A stretch of DNA of 64,000 bases from Panopea generosa (GCA_029582155.1 CM055895.1:14622787-14686786), one strand, 5' to 3'; shown: positions 32,154 to 47,100, numbered from the stretch's first letter. Numbers and translations: made by a program. Notes: generated by a model from the letters alone, not told the origin.

Positions 32154-35100
32154 GTAACTCCCATTATTTTTTTTGGTCATAATTTGTAATTTCTCTATAA
32201 TATAACAATTTTGAAAATCATGAATTTATTTGTTTCATACATTTGCTAAACATACTTTAATCACACCGTTGTATGATAGGCATAGACAACATACAATTCT
32301 ACTGTCATCCCTGTGTCTCCTCAATTGTTAAATCTTGGTGTGACCGGTTTTTAGCAGATAAGGAACTAATACTGTCTTGTGTGATAAATACAGGCCAAAC
32401 TATTCTACATCCATTTTATTCATTTACAGCAATCCAAATTAAAACAATCTGGTCAACATTCAGTTTAAACTTGTGTTATTTTCTCATCAGCAAGGAATTA
32501 TATAGAGAAGGAAAGGCAACTGACTGAGACTGTGTGAAAGTTCACGTATTCACGCTAAATCTCGCAATATCTCATTTTTAAATATCTTAACTACCATTCA
32601 TCTCAGGAAAACAAATCAAAATTCTTACACTGCAGAATGAAATTGTCATCAAAACAATACCATTCCCAGAAATGTGTGTTTAAAATTGTTGAAGTACTTG
32701 TGATTACAAAATTTGTATACTGCAACTAAAATAACGACAAATTACTATAAATTTTCCTTTATTCCTCAATATCTTTAATTCAAGAGCATTTTGCGTTATA
32801 TCGAAACATGTTTAAACATCTTAAATTACAAACAACTTACAGTGTATGTACAAGAAATCAGTTGCCTGTGAATTATGAATGATTAATTTGCAAATTATGA
32901 ATCCTTTGTGTGCTGTTCCATTACATTTAGTCAGGAGATGCAAGTTTCCTATCCTTCTATACAAGTCCTTGTCATCAGCCTTGCTATATTTTTAAAGGAT
33001 ACCCCACAACATGTAATTTGCTGCCTACCGTATTAGTTTTCATCCTCTTTACAAACATCCTGTTACAGAAGTTCATCATGTTGAATTTGCACATTATAAT
33101 GGTGAAAAAAGTAATTTAAACAAGAAAATTAAGAATTACTTTTTAAAAGTGATAAAGTTATACTTACAAATCTAACTTCGATAGTTTCCATCTTCATACA
33201 CTACAAACAATATTTAGGCCTTAAATAAAATTTTGTATGCCCTTTACCTATCTACCATACCCGATAGTGTTGCCCAAATAATTTTATTGCATTCCCCGAA
33301 AAAATAATTATTTTTATTGTTTGTCGTTGCCAAAATGTTGGATAATATCTCTGATGTTTCTGTTTTATCTGCAGATTGTCATTTGGGTGATCTGAGTTTG
33401 AATGCTGTGACAAGTATTATACGTTTTTGTTCACAACCCTTTTTTTTTTTACTACAGTGCCCCATAAAATTAGGTTTTAACCAAAAAAATAAATAAAAAT
33501 TTCATAAATTTGTTAAATTTTGTCCATTTCTTTATGAAATAAACACATTTTAAGTACTGATTTTAATATGACACTTTAAAGGGAGTATATCAGCAAAAAA
33601 TGCTATAAACGTCTTAAAGATAAAATTATTTTTAAAATAGATAAAGAAACATCTCATTATCATTAATAAATAAAATCTGAATGGTTTGGTAAGTTAAACC
33701 CAGCAAAATGTGACGAAATCAATATTTTAATCGGATTGGTAAACTTGAAATGAAATCCCCATTCTAAGAATAGACTACTTTCACATCATTATTCAGACTC
33801 TTTCTAAGATAAAACAGTTTTTACTACATGTAAACCTCAGTCCTGTATAACAGATCGAATTAAAATCGAAAAGAAATTATGTGACTCATGAATTTAATAT
33901 GGCGAAAATATGTTGCAATTTTAAGGGAGAAATCTATTTTAGTCTAACCTAGGCATGTAGCCCAAGTTAGGGAATCCCATTTTAATATGTTATTTTGGCA
34001 TGTTTGAATAAGTAGCCTTACGACCAAAACAGGGTCCATGGTTAAATTTAGGCTAAATTGGAAAAAAATGTTTTTTTAGTCAATTTTGATTTTTTTATTA
34101 ATCCCGATATATCCCCTTTAAAGAGATAATGTGTGAGGAAAAGGCAACTAAATTGGACGTTATGTCTGACAAAAACAAAATGTAAAATATAATATAATAA
34201 TTTATCTATGTACCTACCCATGATGAAAATGATGAAAAGGTAAAAGACACACAAAAAATATTTTTAATTAGGCTCAAGTACTGGTTAACCTTCCAGGATA
34301 CCAGGAAAGAGTGGTTAGGTTATCTGATCATCTGTTAGCCCTCGATAGCATAAAAATTAAGCTAAATATTCAAATTTTTCAAATGTATCGAATTTTTGTT
34401 ACTGCCTGAAATGGTGAATAGAGTGAGGAAAAAGAACTAGCTTTAATATACAATTTAATTTTGAAACCAAAGATGCAATGGAATCAGTTATTGGTTCTCT
34501 TCCAACTGAAGAGAATGATGCTTTGATCTTGTATACTTAACTAGCCAGGACGAGGTAACTAGGTGTAACAGTCATAGTTTTCTCTTAATATTTATATCGG
34601 ATTGTTCAGAAATTATTTCCATATATGTTTCATGTAAGAATTGAAATAATTATGAAAAAATTAATTCAAAATTAATAATGATGCAATTAAAGGTGAACTC
34701 ATTGATATCTAATTAGCCTGCAGGTATCTGCTTATATATGCAATTCACATGTTTCTATTGCATTAGAATTTTGATACAATAGGCTAGTTCTGCTTCAGTT
34801 CTCATGTCACAATAGATCTCTACACGGTTACTGGTTAATGACAAACTTAAACCAAGCCAGCTTTTATTTATATATCAGGCGGAGGAAAGTAAACTGTCTG
34901 ATCTCATTTAAGAAGTACAATGTATATATAATATCTATTTCAGGTTTCCCCGCCAACGTAACTATAAGCTAGAAAGGGATGCTGAGGAACTAGCTAGTAC
35001 AACACCCACTTCACACCCACTTAAGTCAATTACAGTAAGGCAATCTCTTTACAGCACAGTAAAGATGTTTTATACATTTTAATATCAAATTTTTGTAGAG

Positions 35101-38100
35101 ATTGATAATATAACCAGTAAGAGAAATTTGAAACCAAGTTTAATATGTCTTTATTGGAAAGCTTAAGGTGAGCTGTTCCGATCACCTGTTGTCTGTTTGT
35201 TAAAGGGATTTATATTGGCATATTACCGTCAATTCCCTGTCCTAAATACACACGTCCAGAATGAAGATATACTCATATAATTCAATTACTGTTAATTTGA
35301 TAACTTTCAAGTAAATAAAGGTTATACGTCAATACATAAGCATTATTTTGTGCATACTGCATACAGGGAAAGTCTGGATTAACAGTGTGTCTGTGTTATT
35401 GCCAATATAATCTCTTTAACTTTTTTGTTGTGTGCACTCTAGCACCCGCATTTTTCATTGGATCTTCACTTAACTTATGTAGTAGTTATATATAACTATA
35501 ATATCTCAGACTAGTTCTTGAACTGGCCAGATCTGTTAATTATTGTTAGTTATGGCCCTTAAAACAAAAAGATGCACTATTTGACTGTGTCTACACCCTA
35601 GCAACCGAATTTTTCATTTGATTCTAACCAAACTTACACGGTAGTTATATAACCATAATATCTTGGACAAGTTCTTGAAATGGCCAAATTGGATTATTAA
35701 TGTCGAAGTTATGGCCCATTAAACATTAAAAAATACAATATTTGACCTCGTGTGCATTCTAGTATTTTCATTTTTCAATTGATCCTCATCAAACTTACAC
35801 AGAAGTTGTATAACCATAATATCTCGAACAAGTTCTTGTACTGGCCAAATTAGAATATCAGTGTCAGAGTTATGACCCTTCAATTGTCAAGAACTGCACT
35901 ATTTGCACTGTGTGTACTCTAGCACTCACAGTTTATATTTGATCTTCATTAAACTTACACAGTTTTTATGTGAACATACTATCTTGGACAAGTTCTTGAA
36001 CTGGCCAAATTGGATAATCATTGTCGAGTATTATGGTCCTTGAATCAATAAATATTGCATTATATGAGTTTATGTACAGTCTAGAACCTGGAAAAATTGC
36101 CTTTTTTGGCATTGTCTCCTCAGCCATAGGTGAGTGATTTAGGGCCAATCTGGCCGTCTTGTTAACCTATCTATTCTATGAATAGGGGAGTTTTTGTACT
36201 CATGGCTGTCATTGTGTCTTTGTTTGTGTCCTACCTGCATTAAAGATTTTGGCAAAGAACGCAATACAATATTTTTTTAGATTTCTGCCAATTCAATTCA
36301 TCTTTTTTACTGCACCTCCTCCTCCCCTTTAAAGAGTTAGATGTTATTTGGAAACATTTGTGACTATGACATCAAAATGATGACGAGGGAATTTCATTTT
36401 TGCTTCTTTTTTTTTAAAACGTAACAAATTTCTTTATTTTCTCATAAAACATCTTTTTCAGGTATTGGACATTAAAAATGCTGAAAAACGAGGAACACCT
36501 GGAAAGAAGAGCAGCTCTACACCAAAAGGGTCATCTCTTGGCAGTGGCCCATTGGGCCCTGTTGGTGGTCCCCTTGGTGATATGGGACCATTAGGAGATA
36601 TGATTGATGGTCTAGACCCATTGTCAGCCATTGCAGCTGCATCTTCAAGGGAAAAGAAAATCAGGGGTTCAAGTTTTGGAGTAAGTGTTGGTTTATATCA
36701 CCTTAATCACTGAGGCCGTAGGTTAGAGTCCCACTCAGTCCAAATTTATCATGTGAGAAAGTTTGTCAGTTACATGCCGAAAGGAAGGTGGTCCTTAGCA
36801 ACTCGGATTGATTTTGAGGTCTTTCTCCACCAATTAAAACTGGACATGCCATATAGAACCTGATATGTGTTGAAAAAGTCATTATGCCGCATTGAACTTA
36901 ACTTTTGTCTCCTTCATAACATATTAGAAACATTTCACAAAATATTTGGTCTTTGTCACTTACAATTGCCTGTAAAACAACCAATGTCATTCTAGATTGC
37001 CACAGAAAAAAAATTAATAAAATATGGTTGAGGCTGTTTTTTAAAAAGATGTTTGCTGTGCTCCTACCTAAACACTCAAATTGCAACTACCCAATGTTTT
37101 TTTTATTGACATTCACAGTGTTGTTTACATTTGCAGGAAGAAAGAAAGAGGTTAGATTCCCTTGATGACTCATTTGAACCATGGGCGGCAAAAAAGGCAG
37201 ATATTTTAGCGAAGTACACAACATCTGAACGACTGTCAATCACAACAAGTTTTCTGTCTGCAGCTGATAAGGAACATGGTATGTTGTTTTATAGAAACAA
37301 TATGATTAAATAATCTATTTGATAGGAGTATATTTGCAATTAAAGGGAATATATTGGCAAGTAACACAAACACGATGTTAATCCAGACTTTTCCTGTATG
37401 TAGCGTGCACAAAATAATGCTTGTGTATTGACGTAGAACCTTTGTTAACTTAAAAGTTATCAAATTATCTGTAATTGAATATTGGCCAAAACTTTAATAT
37501 GTCCCGCAATAAAGTATTGCGCAATGTTTACATTGAATTCTGTAAACTTCCCAAACAAAGCCTCAAAAACGAGACCGGGAATGAGCTTTCACGATGTTAT
37601 CCGATGACTGTTCGGAAACCCGAAAGCTGTTCGTTGAAAATGGTGAATGTAAACAAAAACAAAAATGTGGCTTCAGAAACCCGATGTTTGTAATAAAGAG
37701 GTTATACAATTAGACACTTTAGATATGTATATCTGTAAATTATAAGTGTATCTTCATGCTGGGCTTGTGTATTTAGGACAGGGAATTGATGGTAATATGC
37801 CAATATAATCCCTTTAACTCTCAATATGGTGCCGTAAATAAACATTTCAGTACAAAGATCGATATATACTTACATATTTGTGTATCCAAAGTATAAATAT
37901 ATATTGCTTTATTCTATGAATTGGTTTTCAGAGGCTACATCATTTGATTTGTAAACCTTTTCATTTTTTTTACGAATTGCCTTCTTTATTCCTATCAACC
38001 ATTATAAACAGCAACAATGTCAATAATTGTGTACAAATGTATTAGAGTGGATTTATTAGGATTAGGTTCCGTACAAAAATTAGATACTATGACAATTTAT

Positions 38101-41100
38101 TATTGTATGAAACCAAAGAATGAACACAGGTTTTGACAATGTAATGATTTTTGCATTTATCTGGCATTGAAAGTTATATATCCATTCTTAAAATAGTGTT
38201 TGTGACAATTGACTGCATATTTTTAAATTTTTTATTTCAACCTGAGATGCATGCACATACAGTGCTCCAGATAAGCTTTTCTTCAAATGAGTATTTTACC
38301 CCTTAAAATAGTATGCAATGCTTATTTTCAAAATGTTAAGGGTAAAAATGAACATTCTTATCAAATTGTCATTTAAAATAAACTACTGGTAATTAACACT
38401 GAAATAATTGAGGATAACCAAAGCTTATTTTATCCCTTAATTTAAATTTCAATGCTTCTTTATTCAGAAGTTTCAGTGCTTAAATACCCCCAAATAGTGC
38501 TTATCTGGAGCACTGACATATATTTTCGGAAATGCGAAGCTATGCTCAGAATGATGACAGAGACCAATGTAAATATTGCACAATATTTTTATACGCAATA
38601 AATTATTGTCAATAATTTAATTAGTGTTAATTTAATAACTTTGGTTTAGCTAAGATGTTGAATCACTGTATACAGGGCTTGAAATTTCTGATAAAAGCTA
38701 CTCATCCTCCCTTTCCAACTTTTTTTTATTGAATGCTTAAAGAAATATTAAGGTCAGTTTCTTAAACCTCCAGCCCTGATATACCACTATTTTATGTGCA
38801 TAACATATAGAAAAAGTATCCATTAGCAGTTTTAAATGTAATTTGCCATTATAGTTATACAGCCGTTAAACTTACAGAACCTTAGTTTCAATTATCCTAG
38901 TCATTACAACAAGATTCAACTTCATCTGGCAATATATTTGTTTGTTTTTAAACTTACTTATTTTACATCCATTGTGAACAAGTTATTACAACTTTGAAAA
39001 ATAATCTCAATCCTTGATAGAACCAGTACTGAGTATATGCAGATAAGGTGTTTTGCTAAATGACACTACATATAGTAATGGAGGAGGATTGAACCCACGA
39101 CCCCCAAATCATGGGTTTGATGCTCTACTACTGAACAATGCTGTCCACGCCATATTTGTATGTACTGTAAGTTGATTGTCTGTCAGTACTCCAGACATTA
39201 GTACATACATGTAAGTCATAAGTACATAAGTCTGTTCATGACTTGTATTAATTAATAGGATCACTTTCAGAATATAGTTTATACGTTTAATATTTCATTA
39301 CATGAATAAGCTTACCAGCCAGAATTTCTTTCACTTTATAGTTAACCCTTTACTCCATGATACGCGTTTTCCCGCACCAATCACAAAAGGCCTTTGAAAG
39401 CAGTACAGGAAGAGTTCAGATTGCATGTAACGAGCAATCTGAACATTTCCTGCGCTGTTTTCCACTCTGTCATTTAATATAAACATAATTCACCCATTGC
39501 GTGAATAAATGCTTTCAATTTGGAAGTGTCCAAGAAAATGCTTATGGTGCAAAGGGTTAAAGTCATCTGTTAGGGTATATAAATATTATTTTAGCCATCT
39601 CACTTATTTTTTTGCCCTGTTTTAATGTATGCGCTGTACCCTCAAACAGGCTAAACTTTCAACTGTTTTAAAACATTATTCCAAAACCACAACTATTAAT
39701 ACAGCAACTGAAACATCTGTAAGGGCTATATTGCAATACTTCTGTTAAAACATGGGTTTAATATCCTTCTTTACAAATAAAGTATAAAATGAATTGAACC
39801 AAAATATATTTCAGTTGTAAACAAGGCCCAACAAACAACTACAGTTACTGACAAAGTGAAGAACAGGTTGGAGCAGCTGGATGATTTTGAAGAGGTTGAT
39901 TTTTACTTGAAGCTAGATTTAATTGTATATTATGTTCACACTTCAGATAACTTAATGTGTTTTGAAGAGGTTGATTTTTACTTGAAGCTAGATTTAATTG
40001 TTTATTATGTTCACACTCCAGATAACTTATTGTGTTTGAGGAGGTTGATTTTTACTTGAAGCTAGATTTAATTGTTTATTATGTTCACACTCCAAATAAC
40101 TTAATGTGGAGCCAAATAGAAAACAAGGAGAATTTGGAGAGGTCTGGCTATTATGATTGATTGATTGAATATTTAGCGTTATTTTTATGCCATCAAAGGA
40201 TTTATGTTAAAGATGCTCAGTTAACCTAACCACTGTTTCCTGGGATCCTGAAAGGTTAACCAGTGCTTGAGCACACCCCAAGTAACTGATAACATTCCCA
40301 CTTACATCAGGGGTGAGAGATGAATGATAATGAAATGTTGTATATCAATCATCACAAAGACCATTGCCCGGCGGGGATTCAAACTAACGACCCTTGGATT
40401 GATAGTCAGATGCATAACTGACTTAGTTAATCGGGCCGGCTGGCTGTCATGAAAGTTTTTAAATGGGAAAACAAGTTTTATTGGTGAAGATAGACCTCAG
40501 AATGAATATGAGTAGAATCAGCATCCAATTGAAAGTAACTGGCAAACTTTCTCACATAAAGTTTTTGGACCAAGCGAACTGCAACTTCAGTGGTGAGAGG
40601 GAAGTTGTCTTTAGACAACAGAACATAAGACCACTTGGCTGGGAAGACCTTGAAAGTATTCTACATCTATTAAAAAAAAAGTATATATATATTTTTAAGT
40701 ATTTTTAAGTATTTTTGTTTTTTGAAAGAAATTAAAATCTGAAATCATTTTTTTTTTCAGTTTCAGACTCCAAAAATAGAGTCCCATTTATTCTCCCTGT
40801 CTCATGCTGTATGAGGGGTCAAGGAAGAACATCCCCTTATACAGCTCACAATAAGTACACATATAAAAGAAAAATCATTTTTAATTCAAACCTATTGACA
40901 AGTTAATTATAATATTGATATTCACACATAGTCAGTGGGTGTTTCATGTTTATAACATCGTTTGTTATAATCAACAATTTTAGGGCTCTGTCCAGGAGAT
41001 GTTAAATCTGAGTCAACAGGAGTATGTTAGTCGTATTGAGGAGTTAAATCAGGCTCTCATAAATGCTTGGGAACAAGATCAAAGGGTCAAAGCCCTCAAA

Positions 41101-44100
41101 ATAGCAATACAGGTAAGGGTGTTGTATTGAATCACCTCTAGTTTGGTAGTTTGTACTAGTTTAGTTTACCTTGATTGTGAAGAATGGTCTGAGCTGATAT
41201 GAACTGCTCTAGAGTCTGCTTCCTAGGGAGAACAATTATTGAGTGTTTTTTTTTGTTGAGAGACATCGGGTCGAGCTTGGAATCAAACCCGCAACCTCTG
41301 GCATGAGCAGCCAACATTCTATGTCCACTGCACTGCAGCCCCATTAGTTTTTTCATGGTTTGATTTTTTTTAAATATAAAACATATACAGAATGTATTCA
41401 ACTGTTGTTTTCAGTAACGGGAAACAGTTAAATATTTATTACATTTCATATATACGTACATGTATTTAAAATTGATATTTAATTATTATAGAATCATTTG
41501 ATATAATGCTCAAAAAGGTACTCTTAAACCATTCTCTGCATTACATATTTGTCCATATAATGACATCAGTCTATAAAAATAATGACTTTGATGATATCAC
41601 TATGCTAGCACAGTCAGTACACTTGCCTAGTCAGTATACTCACGCAGACGGTATGCTCGCATGGTCAGTATGCTGGCGCGGTCAGTATGCTCTCATGGTC
41701 AATATGCTTGCGTGGTCAGTATCCTTGCATGGCCATATGCCCGCACAGCCAGAATGCTCAGGTGCAAATCCAGGAGGTAGATAAATACCAGTGAAATTAA
41801 ACTTGGAGTAGTTAAATATATGATGTGAAAATCAGTAAATTCTTTATTCAAGATATCTAGTTAATTCATCAATAGGAATGTAATTAAATAAATAGGAAAT
41901 TAAAGAATGATTTATGATGATCTAGTGGAATGCAGTGGAAATGTGTTGTTAAAATTGTTTAATAATGTGAGTTGTTGTAAGTAAACCAATAAATTTCTTG
42001 CTTACCGACAAAGTATGTCAGCCCAATCAGGTTGTGCAAATGTTCGTATCAGATATATTGTTATTGTCATCATATACTTCAGTTGTAATTTCTTATATAT
42101 GCATAAGAACTAGTTATTAAATTCCCTTGTTTGACATTCTGATGCAAATAATCTCTCTTTTCTCCTAACATTTCCTAAGTAATTTAAAACAACACAACCA
42201 GTAACGCTTAATCATTATTTATATCGCTTTTGTAACATTACTTTTGGAAATGAGACTCAGTCTACACTTATAAAGGTCATCACTTTCTGAAGGTAAATTT
42301 AGAATGGAATGTATGATTAAAAAGATCAAAGGGCCATAACTCAGTTAGAAATTATTGATACGAAATGCAAAGACCACAGGCTCATGTTCAGACCATGTAC
42401 CTGCCACACACACACTATGTAGATATAGGCTTGTGGTAAAGTACAGTAGAACTTCGTTGGCTCGAACACGGATAGCTAGAACACCATATATAGTTCAAAC
42501 CACTTATCTAGTCCCGCCCGAAATCCTATTTCGATGTATATGCATGTACATATTTGGTATGATGTTAAACAATGCTTGGCTCGAACAACCTTTAGCTCTA
42601 ACTATTGTGTCTAGTCCCGTCGGGTTCGAGCCATCAAAGTTCTACTGTATAATATTAAGTTATTTTACAGTGTTTTGTACAATATGGGAATATATTGTAT
42701 GAGCATGTATTGGCGTCTCTTCCAATATGATTTTCACCACAATATTCCCATATTGTACAAAAAACACTGTAAAATGATCTTTTTATTCTATACCCCATTT
42801 TAAATGAAGTTATCAAAAGAGTGAAGAAAAACCAAGATCCTTTTAAATAAATTATCCATGAGATCATAGCCATGAGAGCAGCAGACGAAGGAAGTTGCAG
42901 ATGTCTCAAAGTCTCAAACATCATGCAGAACATTTTGTCAGTTGTTTGTTTTTATCATTGAAATTTCTACTAAATCTATTTTTCTTTTTTTAGTCGCCAT
43001 CTTGAATTTTGAACTGTGCAATACAAAAGTTATTGGATCCAATAAACTTCTACATATTGTACGGTCACATGGTAAAATCTAGGGTAGTTGATTGGCTATA
43101 CACTTACATGTATAGACTAATGTAATGTATACACTGTCATGTAAGTTTGCTGTTAAGAGAAAGGTGAAACTATAATTAAAGACACAGCAATGTTAACAAT
43201 TAATCAGAGTTATGCCCCTTTCCATAATGGAAATGAAAATGAATGCTATACAACATGCAAGTGCTAGCCCATTTTACTTACAATGTACATATTTTATAAG
43301 ATAATTCTCAGAGATGTTAAAGTGAAAGTGCACCAAAGTTATCATGTGACCCTTACTTTACAGTGTTCCAAGTTGCTTGCAGATGTCAATGTGATACAGT
43401 TCTACCCAAGCAAGTTTGTTCTCGTCACCGACATACTCGACACATTTGGTATGAGTTTACATTTAATCATTTTGTCTCAATGAATTTCACAACCACACAA
43501 CTGTATGTTTGTGCTGAAGAGATGCACGGTTGTTTAATTTATCAAAAACTGAAAATGTTTTAAATGTCATTTTAACAGTTGATATTAGATATTTTGTCTT
43601 TTAAATCATGCTGTAAAACCTTTGTATGCTGTCACCTGTATTGAGCAGCCACTTGTCTTAAGTAAAACATTTACTATTTCCCTTTTTTCTGCTGTCTGAG
43701 CAGTTAACCTCTATTAAGCAATAACCTGTCTTAAAATATTTTTCCTCCTTCCCTCGACTGGCTGCTTAAGACAGGTTTGAGTGTACTTTCAATCAAAAGT
43801 ATGTGTTAACTTTTTATATTGAAGAATTATATCATTTTCAGGTCGTCTTGTGTTTGATAGATTGCGAGACAAGGCACAGTATTGTCCCCCGGGCAGTGGT
43901 ATACCTATAAAACTCCCAGGTAGGTGAAGCCAACACAGTGGTATTCATCTGTTTGGTATTGTAACTTGGTGTTATTTATTGTTATTGCTTTATATCTACT
44001 TTATACCATGTTAAGTCATACTAGTAATTACATTTTGGTTGCTGAATTATGTTGACCTTGGCTTAACATTAATCTATCACATTTCTCCACATCAGTGCCT

Positions 44101-47100
44101 CTGTGGGCAATGCATTTTTCATGTATGGGGCATCTATTTCGGTCTGAAAAAAAACAACTGTTTCGTGCGTGTTAGTGTCAGTGTATAGGCGTTAACTACT
44201 TGGGGGGGAGGGGGGTTATTTTGGGGAATATAGTAATAAGCTTCTTTTTTTTTTTCAGAGGATTTTACCCCAGAACAGGTACCAGAATCAGCCAAAGAAA
44301 CATGTCGTAATTGGTTCTTCAAGATTGCTTCTATTCGTGAACTTATACCAAGGTTCTATGTGGAGGCGGCCATCATGAAGTGCTACAGTTTCCTGAATCC
44401 AGGGTACACAACAATAATTACTAGAGTCATATGGAACCAGTCTAATAAATAACTTGGTTCTAAACATATACATCATTAGAACAGCATACATACACTGTTT
44501 ACAAAATGACAGTTAGCTTCATTTGTATATAAATCTTGCAATTATTCTCTGTGAGGCCGTAATAAATTAATTGCTAGATTATCATCCAAATTTTTAAAAA
44601 GGGGGAGTGCGGGAGGATTTTAATTTTTATTTATTTTTTAAATTTTTGATGTTTTATTTATAAATATTTTTCATATTTTTTAAAAAAAATTTTTTATAAA
44701 AAATTACGGGGCGGGCAGGGATGATAATCTAGTAATTAATTTATAATGGCCTTATGAAGATGAACTGATATATTAGCATATTTTGGATTTTTGTTAAATT
44801 GAGCCAGTGCTTACTACTAATAATATATGACTTGATATATTACGTATGATCAGGCTCATGGTTGAGCAACATTTCTTTTTAAATTTTTTAAGATACTTAA
44901 AGTATTAATTTAATTTTGACTGGTTATTCAAACATTATTTAAACAATGTCCATACAGTTTCCGGTCTATAACTTTGTCATGCATAGATGGATTTTATTAA
45001 TATTTGCTACAAATGATCAACATAACATGTCGACATGTCGCGTGTAAGACCTGCACTTGTACCTCAAAGATCAAGGTCACAGTTTAACTTTGTTTGAAGA
45101 CACTTTCAGTCTGTTTGAGATTTCGTATCCATTCTGTAACTTTGTCAAAAAATTAACAACAGCGAGAAAATCGGCGGAGCTCTGGCGAGAAAGCCGCTGA
45201 TCAATTAAGGGGCGCTACCTGTGCTCTATCAACATTAACACAGTCATACTGGAGTACTGCCGCTGTACTGCCCTTGTCCCATTGCCCGCTCCTGCAGCGC
45301 AATGGCGAAATTTTTTTAGCATGATAAAATATTTCTACCGTCACCTGCCGTTGCTAAATTTTCGACGATGTTCTGACGATGTACTACCGTTCTTTAGCGA
45401 TATGATACCGTTGCACTGCCGTAACAGTACCTATCCCCCAAAATTTGTGCTCCGGTATACATGTAGCTCCAGCGACCTAAATCAGCTAGGTGTGACAGGC
45501 CCATACCTTAAAGGTCAAGGTCACATTTTGAGTTTGTTTGACAACATTTTGAGTCCGTGTGAGATTTCATGCCTGGTCCTTAACTTTGTCATACATGGAT
45601 GCCGCATGCCATCAAAGTGGCCCAGCACTCCTAAGTGGCTTGCAAGCACCCTGATTTGGCCTGCAAGCAGAAGGCTATTTTCCCTATCACTTGGCTCAGT
45701 TGATCAACATAACATGATGAAGGGTTGCATGTAAGACCCAGAACCTTTACTCAGAGGTCAAGGTCACACTTTCAGTCTGGTCTTTAACTTTGTCTCACAT
45801 GTATTGATTTTAAAATAGCTTGGCACAAGTGATCAAAATGTCATGATGATGTGTCACCTTCATTTACCTGTAGAAATACCCAGATCAGATGTCAAGGTCA
45901 AGGTCACACTTTAATGTAAAAAAAACATGGAATTGCTAGTCTAGTCTGAAACGTCAGTCCATTACTCTTGATATTCATGGAATCATTTAAATTGCTACCT
46001 GTTATAAAATATATCGTTATTTTTTCTACAGACCATTAGGGGAGCATGTGACACTTACAAGTGACATTTCTTGATTTTTCTTTCATGCTGATTAAAACTG
46101 ATGATAATAAAATACATGTGATACTTTTTGTCACTTGTGACTATGAACTTGCAAATACGATCATACATTTCAACCATTTGCATGAGTTATTCCCCTTTCC
46201 TAAACAGAAAGTCTGCATGCATACTGGAATATTCTAATTTCATATTTGCATCATCGTGAAGATGCATAATTTTCAAAAATAGTTTTTAAGTGACAATTGA
46301 TCAAAATTGCTTTGTGTACCTTTATTTCAGAGAATATGCCGATGCACTTCGCAGGCTGTCAATAATGGTGAGAGGAATGGGAGACCCTCTAGTCGCCCTG
46401 TATGCCAAATGTTATCTTTCCAGGGTAAGTGTCACCATGTAAAACTCGGGTAAAGATACTTGGCTGCGTATCACAAAGTTACTTGTTATAAATATAGCCG
46501 TAAGTTGATTTGCCAATTTCTTTGTTATATGTTCAAATTTTGATCAACTAAAATGATTGTATTTCTGGAAAACACATTTTTTTCTGGACGATTTGAGCCA
46601 CCTTTTTGGTTCATTTTGATGAATATTAAAACTATTATGAATAATTCCTGGTTAAGATTGAAGACAATTTTTTATCGTAATTTATTTTGTGAAGTGATGC
46701 ATCCCTGGACTGGGCGAAATAAATAGACTGTCTTTCAGTGTTATGATTCAGTTGTACATGTAGAAATTCTCATTCTTAACGAATCTTAATGCTCAGTGAC
46801 CTTGTTCATGTTACATCGATTGCGAAATGAATCTTTCATATTTCAGACATATCGCACTTCCCTCTCTAGGCAGATCCAGAACTAAGCATAGCAGTATAAT
46901 TTTTGCTTTGGCTCTTTATATATCCACCATAAAGTACTTGTAGGTTTATCATGAGTTCGTGATTTTATTCTGTTCCAAAGACAAGCAGTAGTTATTAATT
47001 TGAACTGGCACTGTTGATTTTGTACATAACACAAAGTACATTTTTGTGACAAGTTGTGTTGACCTCTACACATCTCTATTTTTGTCAGTGTACTTGCTGT

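Noticed and set aside
45282-45734. 150-codon open frame
   Set aside because: Crosses the border between an inserted GC-richer stretch and an old repeat; no recognisable domain.
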